Assembly: GCA_024280065.1 (NCBI GenBank)
Contig: JAJRQX010000191.1
Span: forward strand, 1-6,616
Direction of reading: 5' to 3'
DNA: 6,616 nt
Source: Aquificota bacterium
GTDB lineage: Bacteria > Aquificota > Aquificia > Aquificales > Aquificaceae
The notes under the pieces are model-generated. The model ran no database searches. It was not told the origin of the DNA and worked only from the letters and a program-made list of their open reading frames with translations. The translations under genes were made by a program, and so were the position numbers. Positions 1-5,413 of this stretch are shown one piece after another (positions within the stretch are counted from its first letter, which is position 1; the number at the start of each line of letters is the position of its first letter).

Positions 1-942
1 ATAAGGGAGATCTCAAAGGGTGTGGGTGCGGACACCGTTGTGTTTGATGATCCCCTGACCCCCTCACAGGTAAAGAACCTGGAGAGGATAGTTGGCGTTA
101 ATGTCCTTGACAGAACCGATCTGGTTATAGAGATATTCTCAAGAAGGGCCAGGAGTAAAGAAGCTAAACTCCAGGTGGAACTGGCTAAGCTAACACATCA
201 GCTTCCCAGGATATACGGTAAGGGGAGGGTTCTTTCAAGGCTCGGGGGTGGTGTCGGGACAAGAGGTCCCGGTGAGCAGGAGGCGGAGATAAGGAGGAGG
301 GTTATAAAGAGGAGGATATACCAGATAAAACAAGAGCTTGAGGAGATAAGAAAGAGGAGGAGGCTCCAGAGGAAGAGGAGGGAGAGGTCAGAGACCGGAG
401 AAGCTATACTGAAGGTCGTGATAGTGGGCTACACCAACGCGGGCAAGTCCACGCTCCTCAAAGCTCTCACGGGCAGAGAGACCTTCGTCGCGGACATGCT
501 CTTCGCGACCCTTGACACAAAAACTTCTGTGAAACACCTACCCTTCGGTATGAAGGTCCTCTTTACGGACACGGTGGGTTTTATAAGGAAGCTTCCCACA
601 GAGCTTATAGAGTCCTTTAAAGCGACTCTGGAGGAAGTCACAGAGGCAGACCTGCTCATACACGTGGTTGACATATCGGACGCCAGGTGGCTGGATCACA
701 TACGGGCGGTCAGGGAGGTCCTCAGAGAACTCTCCGCGGACGATAAGCCCGTTATATACGCCCTCAACAAGGCGGACCGTCTCGTGGACAGGGAGGAAGA
801 GCTTGAACACCTCCCGCACCCAGCCTTCCTTGACGGGAGGGCGGTTCTCATATCCGCTGAGAGGGGCTGGGGTATTGAGAGACTGGTTCAGGAGGTGGTC
901 AGGTTAGGGGAGAAGGTCATCGGTGTGGAGTTAGTAGAATAG
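1..942 (+). CDS. hflX: GTPase HflX, 5'-truncated by the window edge
   Basis: HflX is a GTPase that binds the 50S ribosomal subunit and in known bacteria splits or rescues stalled ribosomes. The reading frame is open from base 1, and the residues before the first possible GTG (base 22) already match the family (IREISKGVGAD), so the true start lies upstream. The visible 313 residues (numbered from base 1) show the HflX N-terminal domain, then the Gly-rich signature LGGGVGTRGPGE (81-92). A long Arg/Lys-rich helical linker (about 95-125) follows. The G domain has Walker A GYTNAGKS (143-150), DTVG (190-193), NKAD (256-259) and the SA of G5 (285-286). All nucleotide-binding motifs are intact. The stop TAG (940-942) overlaps the 3' end of the convergent permease by 12 bases. 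Family identity is near certain. Confidence 0.97.
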   Translation: MREISKGVGADTVVFDDPLTPSQVKNLERIVGVNVLDRTDLVIEIFSRRARSKEAKLQVELAKLTHQLPRIYGKGRVLSRLGGGVGTRGPGEQEAEIRRRVIKRRIYQIKQELEEIRKRRRLQRKRRERSETGEAILKVVIVGYTNAGKSTLLKALTGRETFVADMLFATLDTKTSVKHLPFGMKVLFTDTVGFIRKLPTELIESFKATLEEVTEADLLIHVVDISDARWLDHIRAVREVLRELSADDKPVIYALNKADRLVDREEELEHLPHPAFLDGRAVLISAERGWGIERLVQEVVRLGEKVIGVELVE

Positions 943-2814
943 GTAAACACCTACCATAAGGATGACTATGAACAGAATGGTCATACCGCCCCCCGCTCTT
1001 ATGTAATCTATGGTCCTGTAACCTCCGGGTCTCATTATGAGGGCGTTCACCTGGTGGGTGGGTATGATGAAGGTGTTTGATGCCGATATCCCTACTATGA
1101 GAGCGGCCATTCTCGGATCCGCCCCTATCTCCATAGCCATGTCCACAGATAGTGGAACGAGGAGTACTGTAGCCCCCACGTTTGAGACTACAAGGGTGAA
1201 GAAAGATGTGAGGAGGGCCACCAGCAGGTAAAAGAGTATCTCCGGCAGTTCCCCCGTTGCGGCTATTATGTTCCTCGCTATGAACTCCGCAGTTCCGGTC
1301 TCCCTGAAGGCTATACCCAGGGGGAGTAAACCTGCGAGCAGGAAGACTGTCATCCAGTCAACCGACTGGTAGGCCTCGTCCACGCTGAGGACCCTGGTCA
1401 CTATCATTCCTAAAGCTCCGGTTAGAAGGGCTATAGACAGCTTGACGTTGAACACCAAGATAAGCATGAGAGCTACCGCGAACCAGAAGAGGGCAAGCTT
1501 TGCCTTTTCCGGCCTCATCACCTCACCCTTTATCTCTGTTGAGAATGCGAGAACATTCCTCCTCTTGAGATCCAGGAACTTCTCCCACCTGCCGAAGAGG
1601 AGAAGTGCATCTCCGGGTGTAAGCTCCATATCCGAGAAGCCAGCGTATATGACCTCTCCTCTCCTGACAAGGGCTACCGGGTTCACCTCATAGACCTTTC
1701 TGAAGTTCACCCTCCTCAAGGTCTGTCCCACAAGCTCTGACCTCGGCGTCACTATACCCTCAACCAGGCCCGCGTTCACGGGAGAGAGGTCGTCCGCGAA
1801 CTCTTCCAGGTCAGGCTTCAGAACAAGACCCAACTCCTTAGCGAACTTCTCCACCGTTTCGGGACAACCTATAACCGCTATGTCATCGGAGGGTTCAATG
1901 TACTCCTCCCTGGGGGGTGCGAAGTTCTTGTGTCTTGTCTTCCTGTGGTAGACAGCTACTATGGTTACCTGATACCTCCTTCTGGCATCTATCTCTTCAA
2001 CGGTCCTCCTACGGAAGGTCTCCGGAACGCGGAGCTCATATAACCCACAGATCCTGTCGTAGGTCTGGGCAAGGTCGGGTGGAAGGAACTTGCCCTCCTC
2101 ATCTCCAGCCTTTTTCTTAGGCAGTATGAACCTCCCGAATAGGATGAAGTAGAGGATACCACCCGCAACTAACATGAGTCCTATGGGCGTTACTGAAAAT
2201 AGGTGAAAGGGGTCTAGGTTATACATCGCTATCAAGTCATTCAAAAGTATTAGGGGGCTTGATCCCACCAGTGTTATCGTTCCTCCGAGGATGGCACAAA
2301 AGCCCATAGGCATGAGCAGTCTTGAGACGGGTATGTGGAGCCTCCTTGATATCCTCACAACCGCGGGAAGGAACAGGGCAGCAGCTCCTATATTCTGCAT
2401 GAAGCTGGATATAAGGGCCACCGTCCCCGAGATCAGTGCTATTATCCTTGACTCGGACTTTCCAGCCAGCTTTATTATCTGGCTGGCGATCATATTCATG
2501 ATACCTGTCCTGTCAAGGCCTGCCCCTATGATTATCACAGCTATTATTGAGACCACAGCGTTACTGCTTAGACCACTTATAGCCTGCTGTGGTTCAACGA
2601 GCCCGAGAAGAGGGAGCATAACCATCATCAGTATCCCGACCACGTCAACCCTGATCAGTTCGGAGACGAACAGGTATATGGCCAGGGCAAGAACCTCAAG
2701 GACCAAAACCTTCTCCTTGTCTATGCCGAAGATCTCCTCCACAAGCTCCGGGTCCGCAGGGTATGTGAGGACTACTGGTGCAACGAACACAGCGAGGAGA
2801 ACCTTTTTGATCAT
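931..2814 (-). CDS. SLC13/DASS-type membrane permease with two RCK_C domains
   Basis: This is an integral inner-membrane transporter of the SLC13 (divalent anion:Na+ symporter) family, 627 aa from the chosen ATG. About five hydrophobic segments lie in residues 1-232. A soluble insert (about 233-435) holds two RCK_C/TrkA-C-like domains (about 258-332 and 345-425; second one with ELVGQTLRRVNFRK and LTPGDALLLFGR). A second membrane half (about 438-627) follows. The two re-entrant motif regions are VGSSPLILLND (183-193), which departs from the family's usual SNT-type motif, and SASNTFIIPTHQVN (577-590), which keeps SNT. The substrate is not predictable; sulfate, other dianions or an inorganic anion are all possible. 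The start is uncertain. ATG at 2814 has no Shine-Dalgarno but avoids overlap with the divergent gene. GTG at 2841 follows AAGGAGGTG closely but overlaps that gene's start, and an ATG at 2865 overlaps it further. Confidence 0.9.
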   Translation of the reverse strand: MIKKVLLAVFVAPVVLTYPADPELVEEIFGIDKEKVLVLEVLALAIYLFVSELIRVDVVGILMMVMLPLLGLVEPQQAISGLSSNAVVSIIAVIIIGAGLDRTGIMNMIASQIIKLAGKSESRIIALISGTVALISSFMQNIGAAALFLPAVVRISRRLHIPVSRLLMPMGFCAILGGTITLVGSSPLILLNDLIAMYNLDPFHLFSVTPIGLMLVAGGILYFILFGRFILPKKKAGDEEGKFLPPDLAQTYDRICGLYELRVPETFRRRTVEEIDARRRYQVTIVAVYHRKTRHKNFAPPREEYIEPSDDIAVIGCPETVEKFAKELGLVLKPDLEEFADDLSPVNAGLVEGIVTPRSELVGQTLRRVNFRKVYEVNPVALVRRGEVIYAGFSDMELTPGDALLLFGRWEKFLDLKRRNVLAFSTEIKGEVMRPEKAKLALFWFAVALMLILVFNVKLSIALLTGALGMIVTRVLSVDEAYQSVDWMTVFLLAGLLPLGIAFRETGTAEFIARNIIAATGELPEILFYLLVALLTSFFTLVVSNVGATVLLVPLSVDMAMEIGADPRMAALIVGISASNTFIIPTHQVNALIMRPGGYRTIDYIRAGGGMTILFIVILMVGVYLFY

Positions 2815-2823
2815 TTTGAGAAA

Positions 2824-2831
2824 ATTATAAT
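2824..2831. promoter_or_regulatory. Palindromic ATTATAAT: possible shared -10 for divergent genes
   Basis: ATTATAAT is its own reverse complement, so TATAAT is read on the plus strand (2826-2831) and on the minus strand (2829-2824), all within the 17 bases between the two divergent starts. The minus-strand -10 would start RNA at about 2817, three bases before the permease ATG, giving a nearly leaderless message. The plus-strand -10 abuts the exonuclease ATG, so it would start RNA inside that gene and fits poorly. I see no good -35 on either strand. The chance of a random AT-rich match is real. Confidence 0.35.
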
Positions 2832-3701
2832 ATGAAAACACTGCACCTCCTTGACGCCTCCTCATTCATATACAGGAGCTACTTTGCACTCCCTCCCCTA
2901 TCTACGAGCAAAGGTTTCCCAACGGGAGCTGTATACGGTTTTCTGAGAGCTCTCCTGTTCATAATGAAGTCCGACAGACCCCAGTATCTGGCTGTGGTTT
3001 TTGACTCACCTGCACCCTCAAAGAGGGAAAAGGTGTTCAAGGATTACAAGGCAGGAAGGCCCTCAATGCCCGATCCACTCAAGGTCCAGATACCTGTTAT
3101 AAAGGAAATTCTGAAGCTCATGGGTATACCCATCGTTGAGCTGCCCGGTTACGAAGCGGACGACCTCATAGCAATGCTTGCAAGGAGGTTTTCAGAGGAA
3201 GGCTTCAGGGTAAAGATATACACACCGGATAAAGATATGCTTCAGCTCGTAAGCGACAGGGTAGTTGTGGTGAACCCGGTGAACTGGGAGGTATTCACAC
3301 CGGAGAAGGTTAAGGAGAAGTTCGGCGTCTCCCCCGAAAAAGTCCCTGACTACCTGGCCCTCGTTGGTGACAAGGTGGATAATGTGGAGGGCGTAAAGGG
3401 GATAGGCCCCAAGACCGCCGTGAAGGTGATAGAGAGGTTCGGAGGGGTTGAGGGCATACTGAGAAACTGGGAGAAGTTCAAAAGCATGTTCCCAAACGCG
3501 GACAGAAAAAGACTTGAGCTCTCCTACATCCTCGTAAGACCTATGATGGACGCCGATCTCAGTCTTGAGGCGGAAGATCTTAAACTCGGCCAACCAGACA
3601 CCGAAAGGCTTAAAGCCAAGCTCATGGATCTTGAGATGAGGAGCATACTGGCTGACATAGATAAGGTCCTTAGGGTAGGTGGTCAGGGGACCCTCTTTTA
3701 A
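2832..3701 (+). CDS. Stand-alone 5'-3' exonuclease (PolA N-terminal domain type)
   Basis: A 289-aa FEN-like 5' nuclease corresponding to the N-terminal exonuclease domain of DNA polymerase I. It should remove RNA primers and 5' flaps during lagging-strand synthesis and repair. Metal-binding acidic residues of the family are visible: D8 (LLDASSFIYRS), D58 (VVFDSP), the E108/D110/D111 cluster (YEADDLIAML), D133 and D135 (PDKDMLQLV), and D180/D183 (GDKVDN). A helix-hairpin-helix follows (GVKGIGPKTAVKV, 187-199). The protein ends at residue 289 with no proofreading or polymerase domain and an in-frame TAA. The length is normal for the isolated domain, so this is not a truncation. ATG 2832 has no upstream Shine-Dalgarno, since the permease begins 17 bases away. 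The 3' end overlaps the convergent flagellar gene by 4 bases. Confidence 0.95.
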   Translation: MKTLHLLDASSFIYRSYFALPPLSTSKGFPTGAVYGFLRALLFIMKSDRPQYLAVVFDSPAPSKREKVFKDYKAGRPSMPDPLKVQIPVIKEILKLMGIPIVELPGYEADDLIAMLARRFSEEGFRVKIYTPDKDMLQLVSDRVVVVNPVNWEVFTPEKVKEKFGVSPEKVPDYLALVGDKVDNVEGVKGIGPKTAVKVIERFGGVEGILRNWEKFKSMFPNADRKRLELSYILVRPMMDADLSLEAEDLKLGQPDTERLKAKLMDLEMRSILADIDKVLRVGGQGTLF

Positions 3702-4426
3702 CGTATGCTCCTGTTTACCCTTTCCTGGATCTCATCAACCGCCTGCACAAGCCTGGAGTAAACTTCGTGGGCCCTGGATGTTTCTATTAACCTTACCATC
3801 TCAAGGATACCGTTCACGTTGGACATCTCAATAAACCCCTGTCTTACCCTGAAATCTTCCGTCGGAACCGGGTTTCCCGTAAACAGGTCAAAGCCTACCT
3901 TCTGGGGATTTTCCAGTGTCCAGACTCCCAAAGAGGCCACCAGTTCTCCTTCCACATATATGTTCCCCTCCGGATCCACAAACACCTCAGCCCCCTCAAG
4001 TCTTATCTCTTCCCCGTTCCTGTCAAGGACCATGTAACCTTCCTCCGTCACTAAGTAGCCTTCTCTGTCAAGGGTGAAGGTTCCCTTCCTCGTGTATCTG
4101 ATACCTTCAGGCGTTCTGACACCGAAAAAGCCCTCACCCTCTATGGCTAAGTCTAGGGGATTGTCTGTCCGCCTGAGAGGTCCCTGAGATAGATCCGTGA
4201 AGACAGATCCTACCATGGGGTAGACGAAGTTGTTTGAGGAGCTCTCCGGGTCCTCCGTGTTCTCCTTCACACTCACGTCTGTGTACCAAGCGGATACCAA
4301 GAGTAGGTCTCTCTTGAAGGAAGGTGTGTCAAGGTTAGCCAGGTTGTTCGTGATCACACCAAGCTTCCTCTCCTGGAGGAGCATACCGCTGGCCAGAACA
4401 AACATAGGCTGGTAGTCAAGGGCCAT
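3698..4426 (-). CDS. flgF: Flagellar basal-body rod protein, FlgF/FlgG family
   Basis: A rod protein of the flagellar basal body, exported by the flagellar type III apparatus and assembled in the periplasm. From the chosen ATG it is 242 aa. Numbered from an alternative GTG at 4444 (248 aa), the N-terminal rod motif is at 17-45 (LASGM, ITNNLANLDTPSFKRD). The central hook-basal-body region is at about 95-145 (NPLDLAIEGEGFF, RYTRKGTFTLDREGYLV), and the C-terminal rod/hook domain is at about 200-248 (GFIEMSNVNGILEMVRLIE). The length and lack of a long central insert fit FlgF slightly better than FlgG, so the symbol is tentative. I chose ATG 4426 because family members usually begin 8-12 residues before the SGM motif; GTG 4444 lies 4 bases after the upstream regulator's stop. 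Neither has a Shine-Dalgarno. No other flagellar gene is in the window. Confidence 0.88.
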   Translation of the reverse strand: MALDYQPMFVLASGMLLQERKLGVITNNLANLDTPSFKRDLLLVSAWYTDVSVKENTEDPESSSNNFVYPMVGSVFTDLSQGPLRRTDNPLDLAIEGEGFFGVRTPEGIRYTRKGTFTLDREGYLVTEEGYMVLDRNGEEIRLEGAEVFVDPEGNIYVEGELVASLGVWTLENPQKVGFDLFTGNPVPTEDFRVRQGFIEMSNVNGILEMVRLIETSRAHEVYSRLVQAVDEIQERVNRSIR

Positions 4427-4448
4427 GTTCTTATATATCGGCACAAGC

Positions 4449-5012
4449 TCAGAGGGTTATATCCACCCTCTGGCCTCCCTTCATGAGGTCCTCCATCCTG
4501 AGGACCGCCTCATCAAAATCCGCCACGTATCCTCCGAAACCCTTTGCGAACTTCTCGGCAGTTTCCCTATCAGCGAAGGCAACCGCGGGTGGCGAACAGC
4601 ATGGTGAAGCTGAACCACCTACAACATAGTAGGATCCAAAGGCGTTTATGGGGTTGCAGGTTATGAAGTCTCTCGTGAGGGCTACCTCAACCTTCTCCCT
4701 GTCAAGGCTCTTGACCACTATAAGCCCGCAGTGGGCACAGCAGGCATGGACCTTCTTACCACCCTTGAGTATGTATATGAAAGCGAGTCTCAGGTCTATC
4801 TCCTTACCGCAGACCGCACATATGTTCTCCTTTATCTCCTGCTCCCTCTTGAGCTCTATGTTCCCGTGCCTCCTTACTATGAGGCCCTCCTCCTCAAGCT
4901 CCCTGAGGTCCCTGTATATGGTCATAAGGGACACGTTGAAGTGGCGGGCGAGCTCCTTCGCGGTCCTGTAACCTTCCTCAATAAGACGCAGTATCTCCTC
5001 CTTTCTGTCCAT
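4449..5012 (-). CDS. Cys-rich regulator: DeoR-type HTH joined to a NosL-like domain
   Basis: A 187-aa predicted cytoplasmic DNA-binding protein. Residues 1-55 form a DeoR-type winged helix-turn-helix (TAKELARHFNVSLMTIYRDL at 17-36, EEEGLIVRRHG wing). Residues 62-175 resemble NosL, a copper-binding protein family: CAVCG (65-69), HACCAHCG (89-96), then a terminal stretch YYVVGG...VAFADRETAEKFAKGFGGYVADFDEA. The NosL assignment is from recalled pattern, not from a search. There are eight cysteines: C65, C68, C91, C92, C95, C119, C138, C139, with H89 and H94 nearby. A CxxC pair plus CCxHC suggests a metal or Fe-S site or reactive thiols. DeoR sugar-phosphate sensor domains are absent. It lies divergent from tusA-dsrE and just upstream of the flagellar gene. 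No Shine-Dalgarno precedes ATG 5012, consistent with a near-leaderless message. The HTH is secure; ligand and targets are unknown. Confidence 0.9.
   Translation of the reverse strand: MDRKEEILRLIEEGYRTAKELARHFNVSLMTIYRDLRELEEEGLIVRRHGNIELKREQEIKENICAVCGKEIDLRLAFIYILKGGKKVHACCAHCGLIVVKSLDREKVEVALTRDFITCNPINAFGSYYVVGGSASPCCSPPAVAFADRETAEKFAKGFGGYVADFDEAVLRMEDLMKGGQRVDITL
4450..4472 (-). other. Perfect 8-bp hairpin at the regulator/flagellar gene junction
   Basis: The arms CAGAGGGT (4450-4457) and ACCCTCTG (4465-4472) are perfect complements around a 7-base loop. On the minus-strand mRNA the stem covers the last codons of the regulator and part of its TGA (4451-4449). It ends 5 bases before the possible GTG start of the flagellar gene. 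No U-run follows, so it does not look like a plain intrinsic terminator. It could act in translational coupling, RNA processing or stability. The structure is seen directly; the role is inferred. Confidence 0.6.
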
Positions 5013-5020
5013 TTAGAAAA

Positions 5021-5049
5021 AACATATACCTTGAGTAGCGGGCTGTAAA
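5021..5049 (-). promoter_or_regulatory. Candidate promoter for the regulator-flagellar operon
   Basis: Read on the minus strand, TTTACA (5049-5044, one mismatch to TTGACA) is followed after 17 bases by TATGTT (5026-5021, four of six to TATAAT). Transcription would begin near 5014, almost at the ATG (5012), which agrees with the missing Shine-Dalgarno. An alternative -10, TATATG (5028-5023), would give a 15-base spacer. This is a visual match only. Confidence 0.4.
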
Positions 5050-5069
5050 CTATAAATCGCCGTTATTCA

Positions 5070-5104
5070 CCCATTAATAAAAAGTAATGGCCCATTTATA
5101 AAAA
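5070..5104. repeat. Two 14-base direct repeats spaced 21 bases, operator-like
   Basis: CCCATTAATAAAAA (5070-5083) and CCCATTTATAAAAA (5091-5104) differ at one base, and their starts are 21 bases apart, about two turns of B-DNA. They sit between the divergent regulator and tusA, just upstream of the proposed tusA -10 (5111-5116). The second copy overlaps where a -35 would be (5088-5093), which reads TGGCCC and is a poor -35. Two protomers could bind on the same face of the helix, either blocking polymerase or replacing a weak -35 as an activator. The repeats are seen directly; the function is inferred. Confidence 0.6.
5071..5090. promoter_or_regulatory. 20-base dyad CCATTA-N8-TAATGG
   Basis: Perfect 6-base arms (5071-5076 and 5085-5090) flank an AT-rich 8-base centre. 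The dyad overlaps the first direct repeat and ends at the presumed -35 of tusA. Its 20-base overall size is in the range of operators for dimeric winged-helix regulators. The regulator encoded next door is the natural candidate to bind here, but this is untested. The dyad and the direct repeats may be alternative readings of one site. Confidence 0.45.
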
Positions 5105-5107
5105 TAT

Positions 5108-5116
5108 TGTGATAAT
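5108..5116 (+). promoter_or_regulatory. Extended -10 promoter for the tusA-dsrE operon
   Basis: TGTGATAAT reads as an extended -10 element: TG, one base, then GATAAT (five of six to TATAAT). The start point would be near 5123, giving a leader of about 37 bases that includes the strong AAGGAGGTG (5145-5153). The hexamer 17 bases upstream (TGGCCC) is not a -35, so the promoter may depend on the TG extension or on an activator bound to the repeats just upstream. Confidence 0.45.
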
Positions 5117-5120
5117 CTAA

Positions 5121-5131
5121 TTACTGAGTAA
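5121..5131. promoter_or_regulatory. 11-base palindrome TTACT-G-AGTAA at the likely tusA start point
   Basis: Perfect 5-base arms flank a central G, covering the position where transcription of tusA would begin if the extended -10 is right. A protein bound here would block initiation. The arms are short and AT-rich, so chance is a serious alternative. Confidence 0.3.
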
Positions 5132-5159
5132 CCGAGCAGTCCTCAAGGAGGTGTGGAGT

Positions 5160-5399
5160 ATGGCGAGCGTTACTGCTGATAAGACCCTTGATACTTCTGG
5201 GCTTAACTGTCCCCTACCCGTTCTGAAGACCAAGAAGGCCCTTGAGGAGCTCCAGCCCGGTCAGGTTCTTGAGGTTATATCAACCGACCCTGGCTCAAAG
5301 GCGGACATACCCGCCTTCTGCCAGAGGACCGGGCATGAGCTCCTAGAAACGGTGGAGGAGGGAGGAAAGTACATCTTCTACATCAGGAAGAAGGGTTAA
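5160..5399 (+). CDS. tusA: Sulfur carrier protein TusA
   Basis: A 79-aa cytoplasmic sulfur carrier that holds sulfane sulfur as a persulfide on a single cysteine and passes it to partner proteins. The family signature CPxP is present as NCPLPVLKTKKAL, with the acceptor C17. A second cysteine, C54, lies in the middle of the protein (IPAFCQR). Length and the beta-alpha-beta-alpha pattern are typical. ATG 5160 is chosen over an in-frame GTG at 5151 because AAGGAGGTG (5145-5153) sits at proper distance from the ATG and overlaps the GTG. The dsrE Shine-Dalgarno begins right after its stop codon, so the two are surely cotranscribed. Linkage to DsrE genes points to dissimilatory sulfur oxidation rather than tRNA thiolation. 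Confidence 0.96.
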   Translation: MASVTADKTLDTSGLNCPLPVLKTKKALEELQPGQVLEVISTDPGSKADIPAFCQRTGHELLETVEEGGKYIFYIRKKG

Positions 5400-5413
5400 G
5401 GAGGGGCCAGGTT

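Noticed and set aside
940..955. Small inverted repeat TAGGT-AAAC-ACCTA at the hflX/permease junction as a bidirectional terminator
   Set aside because: Five-bp stem with few G-C pairs and no T-run on either side, and the bases encode the permease C-terminus.
3681..3699. GGTC-AGGG-GACC followed by CTCTTTT at the end of the exonuclease gene as a terminator
   Set aside because: Only a 4-bp stem inside coding sequence with a short T-run; too weak to call.
5105..5126. TTGTGA-like half site as a CRP/FNR box
   Set aside because: No matching second half (TCACA or ATCAA) at the required spacing; the bases are better explained as the extended -10.
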